DNA of 36,917 nucleotides from Aneurinibacillus aneurinilyticus ATCC 12856 (GTDB lineage: Bacteria > Bacillota > Bacilli > Aneurinibacillales > Aneurinibacillaceae), in contig NZ_KE952705.1 of assembly GCF_000466385.1 (NCBI RefSeq), forward strand, positions 1 to 36,917. Direction: 5' to 3'. Below, one piece after another: positions 1 to 7,405 of the stretch (the first letter of the stretch is position 1; every line of letters begins with the position of its first letter). The position numbers were made by a program, and so were the translations under genes. Below the pieces are notes generated by a model, which saw nothing but the letters and a program-made list of their open reading frames with translations, ran no database searches and had not been told where the DNA came from.

Positions 1-1
1 A

Positions 2-109
2 GACGATACAACCGGCAAGCTGTTTTTGGAAACCTTGGATAAGCAACATAGCGTCCTGTATGATATTCTCGTGAATGATATGCAGTTGTATACAGATAAA
101 GGGCAATAA
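2..109 (+). CDS. C-terminal end of an unidentified protein (cut by window start)
   Basis: An open frame runs from the window edge for 35 codons to a TAA stop. The visible end is hydrophilic and probably helical (LETLDKQHSVLYDILVNDMQ). It reads like the tail of a small helical-bundle protein, but I cannot name the family from so little. A palindromic hairpin 60 bases downstream would end its transcript, which supports a real gene end. Coding is likely; the function is unknown. Confidence 0.5.
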   Translation, partial: DDTTGKLFLETLDKQHSVLYDILVNDMQLYTDKGQ

Positions 110-170
110 TATTCGTACAACCTTGTGAAAACTATAATATTTTCGCCCTTAATAATGAGGTCAGTTCAAA

Positions 171-194
171 AGCCGGACATATGTCCGGCTTTAT
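171..194 (+). terminator. Intrinsic terminator of the truncated first gene
   Basis: A perfect 20-base palindrome (AGCCGGACAT paired with ATGTCCGGCT) is followed by TTTAT. It lies 60 bases after the stop of the partial gene. The U-tract is short, so termination may be incomplete. Confidence 0.6.
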
Positions 195-370
195 AAGATT
201 GGGAGGAAGTAAAAACCCCATACTAGGCTGCGCCAGGTATATCCTTTAAGTTGTTCAGGGGTACTGCGGTCAAGTTTCCGGTTTTTGCTTTAAGTCGATA
301 AATAATAATCCATCCGTTAAATGCATCGTTCAAAAAAAGCATGAATAAAAATTTACCTTATGTACAATCA
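195..370. other. Non-coding spacer between the first gene and the minus-strand regulator
   Basis: The gap between the partial first gene and the sigma-54 activator is about 350 bases. It holds the two terminators listed separately. In the remainder I see no convincing open frame with a ribosome site and no repeat or promoter I would defend. Confidence 0.5.
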
Positions 371-408
371 ATAAGAAAAGCTATCCTTTCTGTGCGGAAA
401 GAATAGCT
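371..408 (-). terminator. Intrinsic terminator of the sigma-54 activator gene
   Basis: On the minus strand a 12-base stem (AGCTATTCTTTC with GAAAGGATAGCT, one mismatch) closes a six-base loop and is followed by TTTTCTTAT. It lies 55 bases past the activator's stop codon. Confidence 0.75.
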
Positions 409-463
409 CACTTTATAAAAAAGTAATAAGATGTACTTTCAATCGTTATGGATCTTCAAGTTA

Positions 464-2743
464 TCACCGTGTAATATGGAACTCTTTTAGTTTTCTGTAT
501 AGCGTGCTTCGAGCGATTCCAAGAGCCTTAGAGGCATCGGTAATCGTTTCTGTTTGTCTGAGCGCTTGTTCTAGCATCTTCCGTTCCATCTCTTTTAGTG
601 ATTCAGTATGAGTGCTCTTTCTTTGATAATGTCCTTTTAGTGCTCTTGGTAAATGCTTCACTTGTATGTGGCTTTTTTCTCTTCCACAAAGTAAGAAGGC
701 ACGCTCCAGTACATTTCTTAACTCACGAATATTTCCCGGCCAATGATACTGAATGAATAATTGTAGTGCCTCACCACTGATTTTGTTTGGACCTTCACCA
801 TGACTGTGATGAAACTCATTTAGAAACTCCTGGCAGAGATGCTCAATATCTTCCGGTCTTGCGCTAAGCGGAGGGATTGTTATAGATAATACATTCAAAC
901 GATAAAAGAGATCCGCCCGGAAAGCCCCCTTATACGCAATTTCTTCTTGCAGGTTTCGATGTGTTGCAGCAATAATTCGTACGTTTACCTTCCTTTCCTT
1001 ATTTTCTCCAAGCCGCATAATCTTTTTTGATTCAATTGCCCGTAACAGTACAGCCTGAAGCTCCAGTGGCATATCACCAATCTCATCCAGGAAAAGTGTT
1101 CCGTTATTCGCTGCTTCAAATTTGCCAATGGCCCCTCCTTTTTTAGCGCCCGTGAAAGCCCCATCTGTAAAGCCGAATAATTCGCTGGCAATAAGCTCCC
1201 TGGGCAATAATGCCGTATTTACAGCAATAAAAGGACCGTTTCTTCTTTCGCTTTGATTATGAATAGATTGGGCAACAACTTCTTTTCCGGTACCGGTCTC
1301 TCCGAGTATGAGAACGTTGGCAGACGACTGGGATGCAAGCTTGGCTACCTCAAGCTCTAGCTCATACTCGTAATTTCTTGTACGTATACGGTCAAAGCAA
1401 TAGAAGGAACCGGATGGACGGGTGGTTATTTTTGGTCTAAGCAAAAGGATGCGCTGGTGTTTTGCTCCGTAGTGATTGATTTCAAATGAATCATGCAAGC
1501 CTTGAATCATTTCTGGTGTAAGGGCTTGTCCTTCCTGTAAATGGGTTAGCTCCTCTGCCTTTTTAGTCAGATATAAGACATGATTATCTTCGGACATGAC
1601 AAGAAGCGCTTCTTCGCTAATTTGGCCCCAGGCTTCCAGCGTAATTTCATTTAAGTGCTCAGGCGCTTTACTTTTTTCTTTAAACGGCTTGGGGGGGATG
1701 TTTCGCTGGGAATCCCAGACAATTTCAAATTGTCCATTAGGCAAAGCCTTGCCGATTTTTACAGGCCGAGAAAGATGTCGATGGTCTTCTTCGACAAGCA
1801 AGGTTCCACAGGCAGTCTCAAGTTTTTGGCCGCTTAAGTGATAAAAGAGCATTCGATGATCCAGGCTCTTTGTTTCAATAATACTTTCTATGATCATCTT
1901 TGTGCCTAAATACGTATTAAACATGACAGAAGAGATAACCTGATTTGAGCCGATATAACGGTGGAGTTCATTTACAAAGCTCGTATTATACGGATTGTGA
2001 AGCGATTGAAAATAGCTGGCTGAACTATAATGTCCAGCTCCAAACTCGGCACCCATCGCTGCAATTTCCGTTTCTTTCGTAATCGGACTAAAAATAGGAA
2101 TTTTTTCAGGCTGTAGTTTCATTCGACGGTACGTTCTATAAAATGGAATAATACTTTGGCCCACAAGCGTTAAAAAAATGGCATCAGGCCGTTTTACATG
2201 AATATCTTCCAGAATGTCATAGAAGTTTTGATGGCCAAATGGCACGTACTGTTCTCCAATTATAGACCCGTTTCTTTCATTTACGTATGTTTTAACCTGC
2301 TGGTTTGTTTCCCGTGGATAAATATAATCCGTTCCTACACAATAGATTCGTTTTCCGAAGCGGTGAGTGACATAGTCAAGAAGCGTATGAATCTGCTGGT
2401 TTGGAACCTCTCCTGTATAAAAAACATTTGGATGACATTCACGTCCTTCGTATAGTGTAGGATATACGAGAAGACAATCATATTTTTCCAATATAGGAAG
2501 AACCGTTTTTCTGCAAGCCGAGGTATAGCAGCCTATAAAAATTTTTACTCCTGCCTTAGCGAGTGCCTCCGCTTCTTCAGCGCTTTTTGCTGGGTCCGAA
2601 CAAATATCGCGCACAAGTGCTTCTACCTTATGGTTTCCTTCGTTATATGCTTCTATTGCGAATTTGGCTGCATCACATTGTCCTCTTTCTGTTAAGGCAG
2701 TCGTTCCGGTTAATGAAAACAATAGCCCGACTTTGATATTCAT
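464..2743 (-). CDS. Sigma-54-dependent activator with N-terminal AmiC/UrtA-like amide-binding domain
   Basis: A 759-residue one-component regulator. Residues 1 to about 350 look like a type I solute-binding fold of the AmiC/FmdD/UrtA amide-urea group (opening [19 protein letters not shown]). There is no signal peptide, so it should sense ligand in the cytoplasm. Residues 370-440 may be a degenerate PAS-like linker. The AAA+ domain has Walker A GETGTGKE (481-488), the sigma-54 contact loop GAFTGA (528-533), Walker [11 protein letters not shown] (548-557) and [11 protein letters not shown] (608-618). A Fis-type helix-turn-helix ends the protein (about 738-755). The start follows AAGGAGG. It is divergent from an amidase operon carrying a -24/-12 promoter, so the inferred role is to activate amidase genes in response to a small amide or urea-like compound. 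The ligand is unknown. Domain assignments beyond the AAA+ core rest on my recognition of family sequence patterns. Confidence 0.9.
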   Translation of the reverse strand: MNIKVGLLFSLTGTTALTERGQCDAAKFAIEAYNEGNHKVEALVRDICSDPAKSAEEAEALAKAGVKIFIGCYTSACRKTVLPILEKYDCLLVYPTLYEGRECHPNVFYTGEVPNQQIHTLLDYVTHRFGKRIYCVGTDYIYPRETNQQVKTYVNERNGSIIGEQYVPFGHQNFYDILEDIHVKRPDAIFLTLVGQSIIPFYRTYRRMKLQPEKIPIFSPITKETEIAAMGAEFGAGHYSSASYFQSLHNPYNTSFVNELHRYIGSNQVISSVMFNTYLGTKMIIESIIETKSLDHRMLFYHLSGQKLETACGTLLVEEDHRHLSRPVKIGKALPNGQFEIVWDSQRNIPPKPFKEKSKAPEHLNEITLEAWGQISEEALLVMSEDNHVLYLTKKAEELTHLQEGQALTPEMIQGLHDSFEINHYGAKHQRILLLRPKITTRPSGSFYCFDRIRTRNYEYELELEVAKLASQSSANVLILGETGTGKEVVAQSIHNQSERRNGPFIAVNTALLPRELIASELFGFTDGAFTGAKKGGAIGKFEAANNGTLFLDEIGDMPLELQAVLLRAIESKKIMRLGENKERKVNVRIIAATHRNLQEEIAYKGAFRADLFYRLNVLSITIPPLSARPEDIEHLCQEFLNEFHHSHGEGPNKISGEALQLFIQYHWPGNIRELRNVLERAFLLCGREKSHIQVKHLPRALKGHYQRKSTHTESLKEMERKMLEQALRQTETITDASKALGIARSTLYRKLKEFHITR

Positions 2744-2770
2744 GTACCCTTTCCTCCTTATGTTTTATTT

Positions 2771-2855
2771 TCGGACACTCGTCTAAAAATCGGACAAAGT
2801 CTCTTATATGTTTTATTATATCAAAAGTATAAATATTTTGAAATTTCGTGTCCGA
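2771..2855. promoter_or_regulatory. Three TCGGACA boxes: candidate binding sites for the sigma-54 activator
   Basis: TCGGACAC at 2771-2778, TCGGACAA at 2790-2797 and the inverted copy GTGTCCGA at 2848-2855 share the same core. Relative to the start predicted from the -24/-12 promoter (about 2933) they lie near -158, -139 and -81, the usual range for enhancer sites. The first two also fall just downstream of the activator's own likely promoter, which would allow autorepression. The sequences are seen directly; the protein-site pairing is inference. Confidence 0.6.
2815..2842 (-). promoter_or_regulatory. Probable sigma-A promoter of the activator gene
   Basis: On the minus strand TATAAT (2820-2815) is preceded, 16 bases upstream, by TTCAAA (2842-2837). 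This would start transcription near 2808, leaving a leader of about 65 bases. The -35 matches the consensus at only four of six positions. Confidence 0.5.
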
Positions 2856-2905
2856 TTTTGCAACACATAATATTTTTCCAAGGCTGGTTTTGCAAGGTTT
2901 TCAGG

Positions 2906-2923
2906 TTGGTATGACTTTTGCGT
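2906..2923 (+). promoter_or_regulatory. Sigma-54 (-24/-12) promoter of the amidase operon
   Basis: TTGGTATGACTTTTGCG carries GG at 2908-2909 and GC at 2920-2921, exactly ten bases apart, matching the TGGCACG-N4-TTGC pattern. It lies between the enhancer-like boxes and the amidase genes and points toward them. A sigma-54 activator is encoded divergently next door, which makes the assignment strong. Confidence 0.82.
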
Positions 2924-2967
2924 TTAAAAAGGACTGAAAATGGAAAGGAGATTAAAGAGGAGGAAGC

Positions 2968-3036
2968 ATGGATATTTATAGGATAGGCATAATTCAGATA
3001 GAGGAGGGAATGGATGATGAAAGTAATACTTCGTGA
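2968..3036 (+). CDS. Possible 22-residue leader peptide
   Basis: An ATG eight bases after AGAGGAGG opens a 22-codon frame (MDIYRIGIIQIEEGMDDESN and two more residues). It ends inside the first codons of the AtzG-like gene, overlapping it by 23 bases in another frame. It has the best ribosome site in the leader and begins about 35 bases after the predicted sigma-54 transcription start. It could couple translation into the next gene or be incidental. I know of no homologue. Confidence 0.3.
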   Translation: MDIYRIGIIQIEEGMDDESNTS

Positions 3037-3199
3037 TGTATTGAAGAGTAAAGGTGTGCAAGTGTCGGAGAGTCATCTTGATATATTGGAGCAACGCTGG
3101 CAGTCCATTCAATATTTAAAAGCAGATATTGAACATGCTGTATTGGATGATTACGATATCGCCCTTACGTCTACTCCTGGAGGTGATCACGTTGAGTAG
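3014..3199 (+). CDS. AtzG/GatC-like small subunit of the amidase (DUF4089-like)
   Basis: A 61-residue protein whose pattern (a helix with VSESHLDILEQRWQSIQYLK, then an extended acidic-hydrophobic tail) resembles the AtzG and GatC partners that wrap around and stabilise amidase-signature enzymes. The ATG follows GAGGAGGGA; a second ATG one codon later is possible. It overlaps the amidase start by eight bases, as expected for a translationally coupled two-subunit enzyme. The similarity is by pattern only and this family diverges fast, so the subunit role is a well-motivated inference. It could instead be an unrelated leader ORF. Confidence 0.65.
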   Translation: MMKVILRDVLKSKGVQVSESHLDILEQRWQSIQYLKADIEHAVLDDYDIALTSTPGGDHVE

Positions 3200-4607
3200 A
3201 GAACTGGTAACGAAATCTGTAGAAGAATTAGCACCTTTACTTCAAAAAAGAGAGCTTTCCCCTGTGGAATTGACCCAAGAGGTACTGAAGCATGCTGAAT
3301 CGCATAATGAGCGGATTAATGCCTATATTACTATTACGCGTAAGCAAGCGGAAGAAGCAGCCCTGCAAGCAGAAAAAGAGATTTCGGATGGAAACTATCG
3401 TGGAATGTATCATGGGATTCCAATGGGACTTAAAGATAATTTATATTTCAAAAACGAAATAACTACGATGGCTTCCAGAATTCATGGAGACTTCGTATCT
3501 GATTTTGATGCGACAGTAGTAAGCAAGCTAAGGGAAGCTGGTGCTATTTTTACTGGAAAGCTAAACATGCATGAATACGCATGGGGCATAACGAACAACA
3601 ATCCGCATTTCGGTGCTTGCCGCAATCCCTGGGACACAGAAAAAATTCCCGGAGGTTCGAGTGGAGGTTCGGGTGCTGCTGTTGCCGCTGACATGAGCGT
3701 TGCTTCTTTAGGAACGGATACGGCAGGTTCGATACGGATTCCATCTTCAGCTTGCGGAATTGTAGGGTTGAAGCCAACCCACGGTAGGGTGAGCAAATAT
3801 GGCTGCTTCCCGCTTGCATGGTCGCTTGATCACATCGGGCCGATGACGAAAACGGTGAAAGATGCAGCGGCACTATTGGAAGTGATTGCAGGATACGATA
3901 AAAATGATCCGACCTCTGTCAACGTTCCAGTAGGAAGCTATATGGAACAGATAACTGGCAATGTTAAAGATTTGGTCATAGGCATTAATGAAGAATACTT
4001 TTTTAACCATGTTGATTCCGAGGTCGAAAAGCTGGTTAGACAGGGAATTCAGCATCTGGTTGATCAGGGGGCAAAGGTGGAAGAAGTAAGTATTCCATCA
4101 TTGAAATACGCAGAATATGCTGAGATGATTACGATCCTGGCAGAAGCCGCCACAATTCATCATCGAAATCTTCTTACAAGACCTGAGGATTTTGGCCAGG
4201 ATATCCGACTTCTGCTTGAATTAGGTGAGCTTCCTTCAGCAGTAGACTATCTTCAATCGCAACAAATAAGAAGACAGCTTAAATTTGACTTTCAAAAGGC
4301 ATTTGAAAAAGTAAGCGTTCTCATTACGCCAACATTACCGATTATTCCGCCGAAAATAGGGGAAGAGTATGCCGATCTAAATGGAGAAAAAGTAGATTTA
4401 ATTGATCATATCATTCGCTTCACAGGACCCAGCAACTTAACGGGCCTTCCTGCATTAACCGTACCGTGCGGATTTAAGGAGGGAATGCCAGTCGGTCTGC
4501 AAATTATAGGTCCTGCATTCAAGGAAGGAACCGTATTAAATGTAGGCTATGCAGTAGAAAAAACAAATCCTCTTAAAGGAAGAAAACCTGATTTAGCTAT
4601 TTCCTAA
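3192..4607 (+). CDS. Amidase-signature hydrolase (AtzE/GatA-like amidase)
   Basis: A 471-residue enzyme that should hydrolyse a carboxamide or ureido bond. The Ser-cisSer-Lys apparatus is complete: Lys81 in GIPMGLKDN, the GGSSGGSG loop (154-161) and the nucleophile Ser180 in GTDTAGSIR. The likely start is TTG at 3192, preceded by GGAGGTGAT. An upstream in-frame ATG at 3129 would add 21 residues unlike the family, lacks a ribosome site and runs through the small-subunit gene. The protein begins RELVTKSVEELAPLLQKREL, as these enzymes usually do. Its neighbours are the small subunit and the divergent amide-sensing activator, which together suggest inducible use of an amide as nitrogen source. 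GatA itself is unlikely because no gatB is present. The substrate cannot be read from sequence. Confidence 0.88.
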   Translation: MSRELVTKSVEELAPLLQKRELSPVELTQEVLKHAESHNERINAYITITRKQAEEAALQAEKEISDGNYRGMYHGIPMGLKDNLYFKNEITTMASRIHGDFVSDFDATVVSKLREAGAIFTGKLNMHEYAWGITNNNPHFGACRNPWDTEKIPGGSSGGSGAAVAADMSVASLGTDTAGSIRIPSSACGIVGLKPTHGRVSKYGCFPLAWSLDHIGPMTKTVKDAAALLEVIAGYDKNDPTSVNVPVGSYMEQITGNVKDLVIGINEEYFFNHVDSEVEKLVRQGIQHLVDQGAKVEEVSIPSLKYAEYAEMITILAEAATIHHRNLLTRPEDFGQDIRLLLELGELPSAVDYLQSQQIRRQLKFDFQKAFEKVSVLITPTLPIIPPKIGEEYADLNGEKVDLIDHIIRFTGPSNLTGLPALTVPCGFKEGMPVGLQIIGPAFKEGTVLNVGYAVEKTNPLKGRKPDLAIS

Positions 4608-4615
4608 AAGAGAAA

Positions 4616-4650
4616 GAAAGCCAGGGCAAATTCGTTCTGGCTTTCTATTA
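4616..4650 (+). terminator. Terminator of the amidase operon
   Basis: GAAAGCCAG pairs with CTGGCTTTC across a 12-base loop, starting eight bases after the amidase stop, followed by TATTAT. Confidence 0.75.
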
Positions 4651-4809
4651 TGTATGTCCATCACGCCATTTGGCTGTCTTTATGGGCTTCCCAATTAGTC
4701 GCAAAACGGACCCGGTGTGAGACGCCGAGAATACGTTTCCCCCTTCCTTTAGCTGTGGATTTGCATCTTCCAACAACATTAGTTTAAAAAATATTTATAT
4801 AATTCCTAG

Positions 4810-4837
4810 TTGACTTTGTGGTTTAATCTGCTAAAAT
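4810..4837 (+). promoter_or_regulatory. Sigma-A promoter of the S-box methionine operon
   Basis: TTGACT and TAAAAT are separated by 16 bases. The predicted start is about 25 bases before the SAM riboswitch. The 160 bases between the amidase terminator and this promoter show nothing else I can identify. Confidence 0.7.
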
Positions 4838-4868
4838 AAAAGCAACAACTGAACACGAGAGCATTTCG

Positions 4869-5045
4869 GACTCTTATCCAGAGAGGTGGAGGGACTGGCC
4901 CAATGAAACCTCGGCAACCATCGAATTTTTAGATGAAAATTCGAGCGGTGCCAATTCCAGCAGTGCATGCGCGCTGAAAGATAAGAGGTCCGGCGAATCT
5001 ATAGATGCATTCGTCGACCTCTTGCCAAGCGAGAGGTCGTTTTTG
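4869..5045 (+). promoter_or_regulatory. SAM-I (S-box) riboswitch with expression platform
   Basis: The core matches the S-box class: CTCTTATCCAGAGAGGTGGA, GGGACTGGCCC, then AATGAAACCTCGGCAACC, with the closing strand GATAAGAG at 4980-4987. The expression platform is visible: AAGAGGTC (4983-4990) can pair with GACCTCTT (5016-5023), competing with the terminator hairpin. When SAM binds, P1 sequesters this strand and the terminator forms, switching off the downstream methionine transport operon. Confidence 0.96.
5015..5045 (+). terminator. Riboswitch-controlled terminator
   Basis: CGACCTCT pairs with AGAGGTCG over a nine-base loop and is followed by TTTTTGTTTTA. The left arm is also the partner of the antiterminator strand at 4983-4990. 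Confidence 0.9.
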
Positions 5046-5088
5046 TTTTATTTGAGCCACACCAGGAGAGAAAAAGGGAGTGAAGAGC

Positions 5089-5853
5089 ATGATTAAAGTA
5101 CAGAATGTTAGCAAAAATTACAAAACGCCTAGTGGCACGTTTCAGGCAGTATCACCAGCATCGCTCCATGTAGAGGAAGGAGACGTATACGGCATCATCG
5201 GATTTAGCGGTGCTGGAAAATCCACACTGTTACGGTTGGTTAATCTGCTGGAGAAGCCGGATGCAGGCGAGGTATATGTTGGTGGTCAGGAATTAACTGG
5301 ACTATCCAAAAAAGAACTGCGTAGAGCACGACAGTCAATCGGTATGATTTTTCAGCACTTCAACCTATTAAATAATCGAACAGTTTCGGAAAATGTAGCA
5401 TTTCCGCTTGAAGTCGCTAGTATCACGAAAGAAGAAAGGGTGCAAAGGGTTCGGGAATGCCTTGAAATCGTAGGATTAACGGAGAAGGCTGATAGCTATC
5501 CGTCTAAGCTGAGCGGCGGACAAAAACAGCGTGTTGCCATCGCTCGTGCGCTTGCCAACCGACCGAAAGTACTGTTGTGTGACGAGCCGACCTCAGCGCT
5601 CGATCCGCAGACTACACGAACCATTCTCGCATTTTTAAAAGAAATCAATGTGCAGTTAGGTGTAACAATTTTGCTTGTTACGCATGAGATGAATGTAGTA
5701 AAGGAAATTTGCAACAAGGTAGCAGTTATGGAGAACGGGCATCTGGTAGAGAAAATATCGCTTTCTGACCGGGAGATCAAACCGAAAACCGATATCGCCA
5801 AGCTACTGTTTGAGGAAGAGATCAGTGAGAAAAGAGGGATCGCACATGTTTGA
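5089..5853 (+). CDS. metN: Methionine ABC transporter ATP-binding protein, short form
   Basis: The ATPase of the D/L-methionine importer. It has Walker [11 protein letters not shown]-loop FQHFNLL, signature LSGGQKQR, Walker [13 protein letters not shown] and switch VTHEM. It is 254 residues from the ATG at 5089, about 90 fewer than typical MetN. The protein stops right after the ATPase core with no C-terminal NIL/ACT-like domain, the part that lets methionine inhibit the transporter. A GTG at 5080 would add three residues, but GGGAG just ahead of 5089 favours the ATG. The stop overlaps metI by eight bases. Placement under a SAM riboswitch with metI and metQ makes the identity secure; loss of transinhibition is inference. 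Confidence 0.93.
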   Translation: MIKVQNVSKNYKTPSGTFQAVSPASLHVEEGDVYGIIGFSGAGKSTLLRLVNLLEKPDAGEVYVGGQELTGLSKKELRRARQSIGMIFQHFNLLNNRTVSENVAFPLEVASITKEERVQRVRECLEIVGLTEKADSYPSKLSGGQKQRVAIARALANRPKVLLCDEPTSALDPQTTRTILAFLKEINVQLGVTILLVTHEMNVVKEICNKVAVMENGHLVEKISLSDREIKPKTDIAKLLFEEEISEKRGIAHV

Positions 5854-6508
5854 TAATGTCATTCCATTGCTGCCTGAAATCGGCATTTCTATCGTACAGA
5901 CGTTTCTTATGGTCGGCATTGCAATCGGAGCGGCACTCTTATTCGGTACTCCACTCGGTATCTTGCTTTTCCTCACAAGTAAAGGTCAGCTATTGGAGAG
6001 ACCAATTTTATTCCGGGTCATCAATTCTGTTGTGAATATTGTTCGTTCCTTTCCATTCTTGATTTTATTGGTCGCGCTCATTCCGTTAACACGTGTACTC
6101 ATTGGCACAACTATCGGACCTGTCGCTGCAGCCGTTCCGCTTTCCATTGCAGCCATTCCATATTTTGCCCGTCTTGTTGAGCAATCGCTGCGCGAAGTAT
6201 CGAAAGGGGTAATTGAAGCCGCAGTAGCCATGGGAGCGTCCACATATCAAATCATCTGGAAAGTCCTGATTGTTGAGGCACGCTCCGGGTTGATGCTCGG
6301 ATTGACGGTATTGATAGTCAGCTTTCTTTCTTATTCCGCAATGGCTGGCGTAGTAGGCGGCGGGGGAATCGGTGATTTGGCAATCCGATTCGGTTATTAC
6401 CGCTTCCAGACAGATGTAATGGTCGTTACGGTCTTGTTGCTGGTTGCGCTTGTACAAATCATTCAATTTACAGGTAATCGCCTTGCGCATTATTTGGATA
6501 AACGTTAG
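5846..6508 (+). CDS. metI: Methionine ABC transporter permease
   Basis: A 220-residue inner-membrane permease with about five hydrophobic segments. The binding-protein-dependent loop is seen in [17 protein letters not shown], which contacts the ATPase. The chosen start, [13 protein letters not shown] at 5846, overlaps the end of metN; an upstream in-frame ATG at 5810 lies inside metN and adds a charged stretch not expected in MetI. Length and residues are typical of MetI. It is translated from the SAM-riboswitch transcript. Confidence 0.95.
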   Translation: MFDNVIPLLPEIGISIVQTFLMVGIAIGAALLFGTPLGILLFLTSKGQLLERPILFRVINSVVNIVRSFPFLILLVALIPLTRVLIGTTIGPVAAAVPLSIAAIPYFARLVEQSLREVSKGVIEAAVAMGASTYQIIWKVLIVEARSGLMLGLTVLIVSFLSYSAMAGVVGGGGIGDLAIRFGYYRFQTDVMVVTVLLLVALVQIIQFTGNRLAHYLDKR

Positions 6509-6532
6509 ATAAACATTTTAGGGGGAATCATC

Positions 6533-7378
6533 ATGAAAATAAAACCATTTATTCTTATTGGACTAATTTTATTATTTGCGGCGTTCTTGGCAGCTTGCGG
6601 CGGACAGAAGAATGAACAAACGGCAGCCAAGCCCCAGGAACAAGGAGACACGAAGGAAATTGTGATCGGGGCAACAGCTGGACCTTATAGCGATCAGGTG
6701 AATCGAGGAATTAAACCGGTGCTTGAGAAGAAGGGCTACAGCGTGAAGGTGATTGAGTTTAACGATTATGTACAGCCGAATCAGGCACTTGCCGAAGGTT
6801 CTTTGAGCGCCAACGTATTCCAGCATGTTGTTTATCTGAAGAACTTTGCAAAAGAACATAATTTGCCGATCGAAGATTTGATTCAAGTACCGACTGCACC
6901 AATCGGTATTTATTCTCACAAGCATAAGTCATTGGATGAAGTCCAGCCAGGTGCAACCGTATCACTGCCGAATGATCCAACAAACCAGGCGCGCGCGCTT
7001 GTTATGATGCAGAATTTTGGATGGATTAAGCTAAAAGATGGTGTGGATTTGCTGCGCGTTTCGGAGAAGGATGTAGTGGAAAACAAGAAAAATATTAAAT
7101 TGCTTCCGCTTGAGGCAGCTCAGCTTCCGCGTTCGCTTGATGACGCAGATTATGCGTTTGTTAACGGTAACTTTGCGATCGCATCAGGACTGAAGCTGAC
7201 AGAGGCGCTCGATTTAGAAAAAATTCCAGATGAATATATGAACCTCGTAGCGATTAAAACGGCGGATAAGGATAAACAATTTGTAAAAGATTTGGTAGAA
7301 GCGTATAAATCCCAAGAATTTAAAGATGTAATTGATAAGGAGTTCCAAGGATTTATCAAGCCGGATTATATGAAATAA
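6533..7378 (+). CDS. metQ: Methionine-binding lipoprotein of the MetNIQ importer
   Basis: A 281-residue NlpA/MetQ family lipoprotein. The signal peptide ends in lipobox LAAC, with Cys22 as the lipidated residue, followed by a short linker and the binding domain starting near EIVIGATAGPYSDQ. It captures methionine outside the membrane and delivers it to MetI. It follows metI by 24 bases with GGGGGA before the ATG. There is no terminator between it and the acyl-CoA ligase 27 bases downstream, so all four genes should share the S-box control. Confidence 0.95.
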   Translation: MKIKPFILIGLILLFAAFLAACGGQKNEQTAAKPQEQGDTKEIVIGATAGPYSDQVNRGIKPVLEKKGYSVKVIEFNDYVQPNQALAEGSLSANVFQHVVYLKNFAKEHNLPIEDLIQVPTAPIGIYSHKHKSLDEVQPGATVSLPNDPTNQARALVMMQNFGWIKLKDGVDLLRVSEKDVVENKKNIKLLPLEAAQLPRSLDDADYAFVNGNFAIASGLKLTEALDLEKIPDEYMNLVAIKTADKDKQFVKDLVEAYKSQEFKDVIDKEFQGFIKPDYMK

Positions 7379-7405
7379 CGGAAAACAGAAAGGTGAAGGA
7401 ATAAG

